Shown here in pieces: positions 10,160 through 20,340 of a DNA stretch of 64,000 nucleotides. The stretch covers positions 33,880,115 to 33,944,114 of the forward strand of contig JAHLJT010004567.1 of assembly GCA_031308135.1 (NCBI GenBank). Reading direction: 5' to 3'. The translations under genes and the position numbers were made by a program. Position 1 is the stretch's first letter. The number at the start of each line of letters is the position of its first letter. The notes beneath the pieces were generated by a model, which ran no database searches, had not been told where the DNA came from, and saw only the letters and a list, made by a program, of their open reading frames with translations. This DNA is from Acheta domesticus. Its lineage: Eukaryota > Arthropoda > Insecta > Orthoptera > Gryllidae.

Positions 10160-12145
10160 ACCGCTACCAAGGCACGTCTGAAGTTTACTTTGTAGTACAG
10201 GCCCCTGACAAACAATCATTGAAGATCATAAGTCATTCATAAGTCAGTCAAAAGAGTAAGAAAATACCTATTTGCGGACAAGCATAAAATAATAGGGATG
10301 AGCTGTTATAAAGAAACCCGCAACAAATTATTTTCGAGAATTGTACAGGAGCAATCAACTTTACGATAATAAAGAGTACACCGACGTTGAAGAAGAATAA
10401 ATAACTGCAATTATCATTGGCGAAATTAGAACTGAAATTGCAAACTAAAGAGTAATAAGTCAGCAGGAGATTTTAAAATTGTATTCATGAAATTGCAATT
10501 GCAAAACAAAAATAGAAACATATGTTCAAGAATAAGGATTGTGAAACCAAACTACAAGGCAACACTTCTAGAGTTTAACTTCTAGCATTAGGAGGTCAAC
10601 TGCCTTTTTACGGGACATTTAATGGGTAAAAATTAAATATAAACAGGCCTTTCTGGACTTTTCCCGGCGGAGGAAAATACTACCGGTACAAAACTCTTCA
10701 AACTCTGTTCATTGACATAATTTTTAATGAAAATAATTCATGATGCAAGACGAAAGAAAATATGATGCTTCAAACAAGGATGAATTATGCTGCAAAAATT
10801 AAGAACAAGATGATTTAGATTGGTAAGAAAATTTAAGAAACTATTAACAGTGCATCACGAACTCTGAAATAACAAGAAATGTAATAAATAGCGGAATTAA
10901 CAATTTCTAGATTTTCGTTTCACAGCAAACATTGCAATCTTCATTATTCTCCAGCAAACGTGGAAATCTGCAAATTTTAAATTTTAATTGTAACTATAAC
11001 ATGCGACGTACTTACGAATTCTTTAACACTTTATGACATTATCGTTCTTATTTCAAAGCAAACATTTCTAATCTGAACAAGCATTATAAATGCTACAAAA
11101 ATTGTTACCTAAAATATCTCAAAACGCAAAACCGGAGATTGACAGGTTTGTTATTAGACTCCTTATATTTTAATACGTAAAGCTCAGTACATATAGTAAT
11201 TTGATGCATGCCATTCACATTAAAAATCTAAATTTTAATAAAATTTCAAATACCTAATTTGTTTTCATCGTGCACGTCTTACAATTTAATTAAAACTGAA
11301 TTACTTTAGGAATGCAAATATTAAACATTCATAGAGTAATTCAGTTTTTAATTAAATTGTAAATACAAAAGTTTTAAACAATTTCTTATGACAATATTTC
11401 TCGAAATTTAAATAAATATCTGATGCCATTAAACAAAAAATGAGAGTCTAAGAATTATTTAAATAGCTATTCAAACCACTTCTGAAAATGTTGGTTCAAT
11501 ATTAAATATTAAGTATCTAATAGAGAATAAAGATTATCATTATTATTATTATTACTAGCGAAATATTTGAATATAATATAGTTTTCAATGTCATTAAAAG
11601 TGTAAAATGTAAATATTAGTTTATTATTAAGTTTGAAATTTTCAAAATAATTATAATAATATTTCAGTGTACAATTATTCCAAGTTGATTAAGAAATACT
11701 TTTAATGATTGGAGGAGTTGAAACTACCTTGCCCAATATATTAATTAAATAGCTGAAGTATCCCGCTCCAGCATTCACCAGAACCAGGATACACGTCTCT
11801 TCAGGGGATGTGGTCAATCCCAAACAAAACCGAGAGTCACATAGGCACAAGCTGTAATAATTACAGTATTAATAGTAATAATTAGCATAATTAGTATGCT
11901 AATTTACTGCGGTTCCCACGGGGAAATTTTAGCATCAATTTCATGCTTTCATGTGTTTTATTCTCAGCCATTCGCCTAGCGTTAAGATTCACCGCGAGAA
12001 TCAACGCTCCCAAGCCTTAAGGGATCCGCGGGTTACAGCAGTGAACCCTCTTTCCTCACATGTGGTTATCAAACGGCGCGTGAGTTTACTCAAATTGAAA
12101 TCTTTTATAATATACCACATGAAAATATAAATGTATATTCAGAGT
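10160..12145. other. A+T-rich sequence without gene
   Basis: Very A+T-rich DNA with stops in all frames. It contains one notable inverted repeat (11279-11362, listed separately). A more balanced stretch at 11750-12110 has no recognisable content. Confidence 0.6.
11279..11362. repeat. A+T-rich hairpin, 27-nt arms, 29-nt loop
   Basis: The left arm contains CAATTTAATTAAAACTGAAT. The right arm, read on the minus strand, contains the same sequence with one extra A. Both continue to TTACT. Arms of about 27 nt are separated by 29 nt (11306-11334). The geometry is like a small foldback element or a miRNA precursor, but I cannot distinguish these from sequence alone. Confidence 0.7.
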
Positions 12146-12149
12146 GAGT

Positions 12150-12369
12150 GATTAATTATTTGATTACTAGTGATTACAGGTGCGTCAACACCTTCAGTCA
12201 TTAGTCCCGTGAGTGTAGTACATGTTTTTGCTCGGGAGGCGGCAACGATCTGGTCTCCCTGGATGGCGAGATTCGTTACCGACGTATCGTCGGCTAGCTC
12301 CCCACCCAGGTACCTCGGATCAGCGGGGCACGTCAGTATAGTGCATATAGTGCTTACTGCATTACACAA

Positions 12370-12427
<58 letters not shown>

Positions 12428-12715
12428 CAGTATATGTGAGGGGTGAGGATAGGGAAAGGAAAAATCACGCGCGATTTCTGACCCGTTTATTAGGGTACTG
12501 GAAAGGCATTCACCTGGTTTTGATGGCAGAACTTCCATGGAACTACCATGGAAACCTATCGATCAATTCAGCCGGCCTCTAGAATTCTTCTTCAGACAGC
12601 GACAGAACTCAATCTAACTATTTGGCTAATGTCGAACCTAGGACCTCCCGGTCAGAGACACTACAATGATATCAGTTGATGCCCCGGGCAATCTCTACCG
12701 CAAATTGTATATTCA
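12150..12715 (-). mobile_element. SINE-B, near full length, reverse orientation
   Basis: Read on the minus strand, the tRNA-like head lies at about 12605-12715. It includes box B-like GGTCCTAGGTTCGACATTAG and CTCTGACCGGGAGGTCC. The body follows, then the 3' end at about 12150-12215 containing GGGACTAATGACTGAAGG. The internal A/C-rich tract has become a long (CA)n run (12371-12425). Length and order match the copy at 45735-46285. GTTTATTAGGGTACTG (plus strand) is the GCAGTACCCTAACAAACGG landmark seen in other copies. Confidence 0.85.
12371..12425. repeat. (CA)n microsatellite inside SINE-B
   Basis: About 27 uninterrupted CA dinucleotides sit exactly where other SINE-B copies have a short TACACACACAC stretch. 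ORFs encoding poly-(Thr-His) or poly-(Cys-Val) across it are artefacts. Confidence 0.95.
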
Positions 12716-13312
12716 GGAACGGGTGGACAACCAAAAACAACAGTTCTATCTAATCACTAATTTATTACTTATTAGGCACTAGTAATATAGTATTACAAAA
12801 CAACTAAGAAAGCGCGTACATTAAACCAAAGAAGATCAATTTGTCCGGAAAAGGTTCCAACACACAGCAAGGGGGGTCCAACACACAGCTTGGGTTAGGG
12901 GGTCGCCCTTGGAGCGAGGGCGTCTACTTGGCGCCCTCGGATAGATACATAAATAACTGTTGTATTAATTGTGAGGTACTGTTTACTTTGAAAATTGTTA
13001 ATTGTATAAAAACTGGGAGTACTCTTGTATGATTAATATTATTGTTATTATTAAATTAATCTTGTTTTACTATTATATTACATTTCGAATATTATCTAAG
13101 ATTATTGTATTTGTAATTTGCTACCGAACAACAATCCAGTTGCAAGATAATAAAATTATTATTATTATTATTATTCCTCTATATCACGACTAAAGATGTT
13201 ATGTGTCGGTTGAATATAAAATCTATTCCAGGTTGCAACCAGCTACCTAAGGAGTAGATCTAGGGACTGTCGGTGCCTTTACAATACTTTGCGCAAAATG
13301 TGGGCTGTTCCA

Positions 13313-13351
<39 letters not shown>

Positions 13352-13500
13352 TCTTATTATTATTTTTATTATTATTAAACTCTACCACCGGCCGTAAACG
13401 ATTCCAAAGTCAGAGCCACAAGTCGTCACTTCACTATTCACAGTAGTCACGAGGTAGCTCGGAATGCCTTGTAAGCCTCAACTGCCGGCTCCAACACTCG
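12716..13500. other. A+T-rich sequence with TAA/ATT microsatellites
   Basis: Holds a short direct repeat TCCAACACACAGC at 12857 and 12878 followed by a G+C-rich stretch to 12945. It also has a small (ATT)n at 13154-13176 and (AAT)n directly followed by (ATT)n at 13312-13377, which forms a self-complementary tract. No gene is seen. Confidence 0.6.
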
Positions 13501-13585
13501 GACCGGCAAGGTCCGCTCAAGGCATCGACTGATGCCATTACAGTGTCTCAGATGGGAGATCTTACGATGGGGAGTCAACACTCCG
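13500..13585 (+). mobile_element. Relic of SINE-B tRNA-like head
   Basis: CTCAAGGCATCGACTGATGC and TTACAGTGTCTCAGATGGGA correspond to CTCAGGGCATCAACTGTCAC and GCAGTGCCTCTGACCGGGA in the 2.0 kb copy. Box B and the body are not recognisable. Diverged, low-confidence fragment. Confidence 0.4.
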
Positions 13586-14179
13586 TACCGCATTTATCAG
13601 CTTCTATTTTTGCGTCAATAGTTATTATTTTTGTTAGGGAATGTGAAGTAAATATTCTTTATTTATGTTTTTATACATTTTATTTCATAATAACTAACTA
13701 AACCAAACGAAATAATATTCATAAGTCTGATACATCACTCGCTCCCTCCGTGAGTTGGCATTTGTAACATGTCAGGGAATGAATACGGTGCATACGTGCC
13801 TTCCAGCGTTTCTTCGGAAACCACGCATTTAAATTTGAATTCGTAGTTTGTACTACAAAATCTGTGTCATAAAGATCAATAACAAAACTGCAATAAGAAT
13901 TCGAATGGATAAAATACGCAAATATTATGCATACATGACAAGGCGTGAGCGGTACGGAGTGCCGCAACCGTTGACGAGTTCGAATAACTTCGATCTTTGC
14001 ACGCTTAAGAAATGAATTGTTTAGTATTTACAGTTTTTGTTTCCTTCGTATTCTCTTCACGTTCTTCAAATTAAAGTTCCAAGGTAAGTTGCAAATTCTA
14101 CTTCACACTTCACTACAACTAAAATATTTCACAACTAACAACACATTCTGCCAGGCGATATTCATTTAGTTTTTTTCCC

Positions 14180-14505
14180 CTTTGTCAAAATCAGTGTTGC
14201 CATCCTCATGGAAGAAAATATGGTGTCGCGGACTGAAAATAACCACGAAATAATGGGGTTTAATCAAAGCCACCTGAATAGATCTATTTAGGTGGCGTTG
14301 ATTTAATTCCCGTCCTACAAAAATCGTAGATCGCAAAACACGAAAAAACACGTTTTTTTTACAATTTCTTCGAATCTTATAGGCGGATCGAAAAACAAAT
14401 TATCAGTTCCTCAACAGGGGACCGAGACGCGTTCAATGACACCTCATATGTCTTGATTGGTGCACGGGAAGTTGTCTAACCGTGAGGCATGGAAATCTCC
14501 ATACA
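14180..14505 (+). mobile_element. Dispersed family D, copy 1 (palindromic core)
   Basis: This segment reappears in reverse orientation at 38705-39025. Landmarks in order are CAGTGTTGCCATCCTCATGG, a central palindrome at about 14262-14303 (CCACCTGAATAGATC joined to its complement), AAATTATCAGTTCCTC, GACACCTCATATGTC and GATTGGTGCACGGGAAG. No coding capacity is seen. It behaves like a short non-autonomous DNA element. Terminal repeats and target duplications are not resolved. The 61-codon ORF at 14166-14351 (-) is incidental. Confidence 0.65.
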
Positions 14506-14689
14506 CGCACGGTGTAGGAATTTACTCAAATACTATAAAAGGATAACGGTCGATCGACAATGTCTAAAAGCGTGATTTGAGGGTCGTCAGATTGAAAAAT
14601 ATAACCAACGAAAAATATCTCTGAGCTCAATAGTGCGACGCCAATTATTTGCACAAAATCAACAAACAAGTAAAACTGCGGCACTGAGT

Positions 14690-14920
14690 GCCGCTACGCG
14701 CCCGCCGGAGGGTTAATTCAGCCTTCTACGGAAGGAATGTTTCGCAGGCGGCGGTGGCGCTGGCGGAGGCAAGGTGGCTTGCGCAAATTAATCCACGGGC
14801 GGGGAGGGCCTTGACGGCGCCGCGGTGACTGGAGGGGGCGCAGAGCTGGCTCCGCGTAGTGCCGCACTTTCGAATTACGACTCTCCACCTACGCTAAGGC
14901 AGCTATGAACTAGTGGTGCA
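14690..14920 (+). repeat. G+C-rich dispersed family E, copy 1
   Basis: GTGACTGGAGGGGGCGCAGA, GTGCCGCACTTTCGAATTAC and GACTCTCCACCTACGC are matched at 17837-17900 by GATGACTGGAGGGGGCGCAC, GCGCCGCACTTTCAACTTAT and GACTCTCCACCTATGC. The shared part spans at least 14795-14900. It is surrounded by A+T-rich DNA, so a CpG-island-like block here is really part of a repeat family. Confidence 0.65.
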
Positions 14921-16578
14921 ACAGAATGGCACAGACTTTCCCGTATTAGTTTTTCCTTGGGTCTTCGCAAGCTATTCGGAATTGCGACATACTCTTTCTT
15001 GCCAGCTACCATTTATCACCCACAAAAGTACATTTTTTTGTCATTTTCTTAATTTTTCGGTTTCCTATTGGTAGAACGAAAATATTAACTTTAGAATATT
15101 AAAAAACACAAAAACCTAGCCGTAAATGGCAATTTTCTTTTAAAAATTATGTGCCGTTTAAGAGAAAATGACGTTTTAGTGCTACTAAAAATGCGAAATT
15201 TGAAGCTAATTTTCACAGAAAATTTTTGAGTTTTCAAAATGCTTTATTTAAAGTTATTTAAAGCACTTACACTCACAAATATAATAATCTTTACAAATTG
15301 CGGATAATGTGCATATTAAAGATGTGAGAGATCTTTCAAAAAATTTACATTTATATAATTTTTGAAAAAACAAAAAAAAAACTCAAAAAAACTTAACGCT
15401 ATACTAAAGAGTGTAATTAGCACTATCCGTTTCAAAAGTTTCAAGAAAAAAATTGCAGTCGTATACGAGAAAATGGCGTTTGAGCATTTCTGAAAATGCC
15501 GAAATGTGAGCTACTTTTCACAGAAAACGGTAGTGTTTTCGAGAAACTTTACTTGACATAATTTAAAGAACATATACTCGTAAATATAATAATGTGAAAA
15601 AAATCGCAGATAATGTAAATATTAACGACGTGAGAGACAAATAAAAAATTTAAATTTTTGTAATTTTTGAAAAAACCAACCGATAGACCAAAATGTCTTT
15701 TATGTCATTGATAGAGTACATTTATCACTATCCTTATCAAAAGTTTAAAGAAAAAATTTGGAGCCGTTTTTGAGAAAATCTATTTTTGTAATTTTTTAAA
15801 ATTGCACATATTGCACACAGTATTGCACGAAAACTACCAAAATTTTGAAAAACATTTACAGGACCTTTATGAAAGAACTTAATATGCAGAACAAATTTTA
15901 TTTGAAGAAAAAATCTCTATCTTCAATTTTGTAGTTAGAGAAAGACGCCGAAAAAAATCCAAACTTTCACAATTTTCGAAAATTCAGAGCTGTACGTGAA
16001 AATCGGACCTATGCCATGTTTAGTGTATTTTTAAAATTAAAAGTGTATTTTACTCTATTCATACAAGAAATTTAAAGAAAAAATTTGGAGTCATTTTTGA
16101 GAAAAGTTTGAAAATCCCCCGGGGGGGGCTTCAAATAAAGTACCACCAAATTTTGAAGAATCTTTTTCAAATTTCAAAGCTTTGACTAAAATCAGATCGG
16201 CCGGGGAATATCCATTTTGGAAGAAATCGTACGTATGGTTTAGGCGCTAGCAGTCTTCACAGACGGGCAGACGGACGGACGGACGGACAGACGGACGGAC
16301 GGACGGACGGACGGACGGACGGACGGACGGACGTTTTCCTTTCAATTGGGTTTTCGGTATCAAGGACCTAGAAAACAGGGTTTCTGGCTACATCACGTGT
16401 TAGGGGATTTTTTTTCTTAATTTAGCAACTGGTTTTATCCACTTATTCGTTTTCACGGCCCGGCAATTAATTTTTTCCGCCGAAAATTGGCCATATTTTC
16501 GCGCAGCATTACATAACTTTCCCTCTACTACGTATATCATTCCGTGTATACGTACGTATACGGGAAAGTAAAAATATA
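14921..16578 (+). mobile_element. Dispersed family A, copy 1 (long, non-coding)
   Basis: Starts near GTGGTGCAACAGAATGGCAC, matched at 19320-19345 by AGTGTTGCTACAGAATGGGA, and runs collinearly with that copy for over 1 kb. Inside, blocks of the type GGAGCCATTTTTGAGAAAAT recur at roughly 15165, 15470, 15765 and 16085, an internal period near 300 bp. The 3' part carries a (GACG)n tract, then TTTTCGGTATCAAGGACC and an imperfect palindromic end (CATAACTTTCCC ... GGGAAAGTAAAAAT). No protein-coding capacity is visible. The right end abuts LINE coding sequence at 16579. Confidence 0.7.
16258..16333 (+). repeat. (GACG)n microsatellite in family A
   Basis: About 17 tetranucleotides of GACG/GGAC type, interrupted once by CAGAC. 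Other family A copies have only a few degenerate units at the same place (23738-23778; minus strand near 44960-45003), so the array expanded within the element. Confidence 0.9.
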
Positions 16579-17163
16579 TTCACCAAACACCCAATAATTC
16601 CAAATATCCAAAATCTTCATTACGACAAAGAAAAAACAGGGTTTAAAATTATACTGTCATGGCTCCGTTCCCATAAGGGAATACCTGGAAATGAAAAAGC
16701 CTACTTAGCTGCTAAAAAAGCAACCCAATTATTGAATATCGACCATCAAATACGTGGTTCTTTAAACGATTTTATAATAAATTTAAATGAGTCTATTATT
16801 AGGATATGGGATGTTCAATGGATGGCTTCAATATCCAAACTACATAAAGTACGAAAATCTGTAACAGATTTAAATATATCAAATACTAAATTAAGAAGAA
16901 AAGAACAAATTATTATCACAAGATTGACAATTGGCCATTCTTCCCTCACTCACTCATCAATAAAAAAAAACCAACCCGCCAACTGTCCAAAATGTTGACA
17001 AATGTTATCAATGATTCACGTTCTCCTCGAGTGTTCCTGTCTCCAAAATCTACGAATCTCTCTTGGCATGAAGAACGAATTTTATGAAACGTTGAATTCA
17101 ATAGAAGGTTTCAAAACAATTTTAACTTATCTTAATTTAGCTGGTTTAGATAATATGTTATGA
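16579..17163 (+). pseudogene. LINE ORF2 C-terminus: RNase H end and zinc-knuckle tail
   Basis: One frame runs for 195 codons with a single internal stop (about 16996). It opens with HPIIPNIQN and continues to SWLRSHKGIPGNEKAYLA, the IPGNE-type segment of RNase H domains in I- and Jockey-group non-LTR retrotransposons (established family knowledge). Downstream come RLTIGHSSLTHS, NCPKC and HVLLEC, the usual LTRLRxGH...CxxC...H.L.EC tail, and the frame ends at a natural-looking stop after GLDNML. The 5' part of the element is absent: coding sequence begins directly at the family A boundary. An AATAAA-like site at about 17291 may mark the 3' end. Confidence 0.85.
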
Positions 17164-17784
17164 ATAATTGCAAAATTTATTCTACTTCATATTTCAGTTT
17201 ATCGTTATTACTTCTGTTTACTCTAAATTTTAAAAACATGTATCTCTAGTATCTTATATATTATTTCTCAAAGAGCTGTTTGGTCTTTTCAATAAATTGG
17301 GCGACATACGAAACCGATCTGCATAAAGAAGCAATGGATTGAAAAATCGTGTTTCTTTTCACCTGCACATGGGACATTCGTATTGAAAAAGGGCGTTAAA
17401 ATACCTAAATATTAAAAAAAGTAGTAATTCGGGATCTGTAATATCTGATTGCCGTGCGATCTATCCGAAGAAAATTACACTCGGACGGTGGCGGGAAACA
17501 AGTGAATATTGCAATCTCAAGCATTTTTGTTTGTTTCAATTTAGTGTAGGTTGTGTAAGCACGTGAACGTGATTTTCTACATTGAATAGAAATCTTGAAA
17601 TATGAGAGGTTAGTGATCTTAATGAGGTTAGGTCGTTTATAATGCTGGAATACAAAAAGAGAATTTAAGCAGAAAACAGTTTGGTTATTTGACTAACCGT
17701 GCGATTTAATCGCACGGGTTCTCACTAGTAAATCAATAGTTCAGATGTTTTTAAAGCGATCTTAAATAAATAAACAAACTCTTG
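17164..17784. other. LINE 3' region then unclassified sequence
   Basis: The first ~130 bp are probably the 3' untranslated part of the LINE remnant. Beyond it, CCGTGCGATTTAATCGCACGG at 17697-17717 is a perfect odd-length palindrome, and CCGTGCGAT also occurs at 17453. No gene is seen. Confidence 0.5.
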
Positions 17785-18440
17785 GCGCGGAGGTGGAGGG
17801 GACCTTGTCAGCGCGGCGCTGCGATGCGATGACTGGAGGGGGCGCACAGCGGGTACCGTCTAGCGCCGCACTTTCAACTTATGACTCTCCACCTATGCGA
17901 CGGCAACACGCTGCCTCTCGTGGCGTACCACGGTGTAAGATATATAGGTGTGTTCACTCCCAGTCTAAAACTGAAGCTTACGTGAGGCTAGTTCTCACAG
18001 TTCTCGCATATAAACCCTGCGATCTTTGGGTCTCATTTGGCATGGTGTTGATCCAGTCGACAGCTCTGTGGCCAGCTGATTTCAAATTTTAAATCAGTGA
18101 TTTGTCGTTTCACGGTGGAATTTGTAAAGTGTAGAGCGAACAGTTACGAAAATGGGTAGGAAATGCTTTGTAAAACTGTGTTAGCCATAGTGTAAGATGC
18201 CATCTTATGATGTATGTCTTACACCGTGACCCAAACCGACCGTGCGGACCGTACGGACAAGCGAGAAACAAGCCTCAAACTGGCTTCAGAAAATTTGCCC
18301 CAAAGGCGGCTAGTTGACACACCTATATATCTTACACCGTGGGGCGTACCTACCTTGCGCTGTTGAGCCGGGTGGGAGTGGGTGGTTCACGCGTTGACGC
18401 GACGGCTCAGACGGATCTGCAACAAAGCACGCTCTATTAA
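17785..18440 (+). repeat. Family E, copy 2, split by an insertion
   Basis: The left part (17785-17927) matches the 14.8 kb copy. The right part resumes at 18343 with GGCGTACCTACCTTGCGC after a 415-bp insertion. Removing the insertion restores a continuous G+C-rich sequence through CTCTCGTGGCGTACCTACC. The right portion (18343-18440) has no counterpart at 14.9 kb, where family A follows instead. The 99-codon ORF at 17793-18092 crosses the junction and is not a gene. Confidence 0.6.
17928..18342. mobile_element. 415-bp element with perfect 26-bp terminal inverted repeats
   Basis: The left end CCACGGTGTAAGATATATAG and six further bases are repeated exactly, inverted, at 18317-18342. GGCGTA flanks both ends (17922-17927 and 18343-18348), and GGCGTACC can be read on both sides, so a target duplication of 6-8 bp is likely. 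The middle carries a second inverted pair of the same type (TAGTGTAAGATG near 18189 and TCTTACACCGTG at 18217-18228). No transposase is encoded, so it is non-autonomous. The CACGGTG termini recall the heptamer of some Transib elements, but the flanking repeat does not fit a 5-bp duplication beside that heptamer, so the superfamily is open. Confidence 0.85.
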
Positions 18441-18689
18441 TTATGTTTATTTGACGTCAGGTGAACAGCCTTTACAAACATAACCTACAGTAATTTCGCA
18501 CTTCATTCAAGGTGTAAGCGTCTACTTCCCACAGTTCATGAGTTGCTAATGAAACAAAAGTGATGAACTATGAAATATATACTTTAGTCAGTTAATAAGT
18601 ACTTTAATCAGTGATAACATACTGATAATAAAATAATGATAATCTGTTGAGGTCAAATATATATAAATTCTTTTAGAAAATATTTTTCA

Positions 18690-19190
18690 AATGACACGAA
18701 TTTGTGGCTGGTTTTGAAGAACAGATTTTCTTAAACAGAACAATCTCTATCTTCAATATTACAATTGTTAAAAGACGCCAAAAAATTAAAATTTGGTATT
18801 TTCAAAATTTCAGAGAGTCACTTTAAATGCGACCCTCAACATTTTAATGCCTCTATTGCTCATTCCGAGGGAAAGGCGTGATTAAAAAAAACGTTTTTGC
18901 AATTTACAAGATGTTCTTAAAGCTTCGTGTAAAATATCCCCAAAATTAAAATATTTGTTTCAAATTCGCAGGGCTCTATTGGGTGGGTTTTATTGCGAAT
19001 ATCAATTTCGGAGAAAAACGTCTGAACGGTTTAAGCTTTAGGGTTGCACACTCTTGGATGAACGAACAGACTCTCAGACAGCCAGGCAAACATTTTGCTA
19101 TCAGCCAAGTTTTCGGTATTAAGAACACAAACTGTAAATTCGGAGTACACACCACGTTAAAAGAAGTAATTTAGTGCGCATGGTTACTAC
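18690..19190 (+). mobile_element. Family A, partial copy 2
   Basis: Carries AACAATCTCTATCTTCAAT, AAAAGACGCCAAAAAATT, then TCAATTTCGGAGAAAAACG, a decayed GACG tract (AACGAACAGACTCTCAGACA) and TTTTCGGTATTAAGAACAC. These match the 3' third of copy 1 in order. The 5' part is missing. Confidence 0.65.
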
Positions 19191-19319
19191 AAGAATTGTC
19201 CAATATTCCGGTTTCAGGGCCACACAGTTCGTGATTTTTCGTCAAATATCGCAGCTTTTGTTGCTTTCATTACAATGGTTTCTCTGTAGTACTTAAGTAG
19301 TATGCGAGAAAGTAATTAG

Positions 19320-20340
19320 TGTTGCTACAGAATGGGACAGACATTCCCGCATTAGTTTTCTCTTTATTTTGGTCTCGGCTAGCTATTTGGACTTGCCACT
19401 TTCTCTTGTCAGCTGCCATCAATTGCCGCCCAAAGTACATTTTTTTACATTTTCTTAATTTTTGGGTTTTCTAATAGTAAAACGGAAAAATTACTTTAAG
19501 AACATTAAAAAACAGTGCAACCTCGTCGTAAATGGAAATATTTTTAATGAAAAATTTGTAGCCATTTTTAATAAAATGGCGTTTAAGCGCTCCTGTAAAT
19601 TCGAAATTTGAAGCTCATTTTCACAAGAAAGTTTTGAGTTTTAGAAAAACATCATTAGAAGTAATTAACACATTAATTAGAAGCACATTAACTCACAAAT
19701 TAAGAGTGTTTAAAAACTGCTGAAAATGTAGATATTAACGGTGTGAGAGACCTTTCAAAATGTTACATTTGCGTAATTTTTTTAAAAAACAAAATAATAC
19801 CCCCAAATTAACTTGACGTCATTTTAAGGAGTATAATTAGCACTATCCGTCAGAAAATTTTGAAGAAGAAATTTGGAGCCATTTATGAGAAAGTGGCGTT
19901 TGAGCGCTTCTAATAATGTGGAAATTTGAGCTAGTTTTCGCAGAAAACAGTGTAGTTTTGGGGAAACATTATGCTCATAAATATAATAATGTGAACAAAT
20001 TGCCGCTAAAGTATATACTAACGACGTGAGAGACAAGTAAAAAAATACATGTTTGTAAAAACGAAAGAATATTGCAATATGACGTTTATGTCATCTCATA
20101 GAGTACATTGGGTCCTCTTCTTACCAAAAGATTTGATAAAGAATTTGAGCGGTTTTCGAGATAATCTTGTTTTTGTTATTTTTTAAATTACACATATTGC
20201 ATCCAATATTGCGCAAAAACTACCATCTTTTAAAAAAAAAACAGGACTTTAATGAAAGAACTCACTATGGAGAACAAATTTTATTTTAAAGAAAAATCTC
20301 TGTCTTCAATTTTGTAGTTGTAGGAAGACGTTCGACAATA
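19320..20340 (+). mobile_element. Family A, copy 3 (5' two-thirds)
   Basis: It is collinear with 14921-15960, from GCTACAGAATGGGACAGACA through CATTTTCTTAATTTTTGGG, both ~305-bp internal blocks (AAATGGCGTTTAAGCGCTCC near 19585 and AGTGGCGTTTGAGCGCTTCT near 19892) and CTCTGTCTTCAATTTTGTAG near 20299. It then changes abruptly to the tandem array that follows at GACGTTCGACAATAC. Confidence 0.75.
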
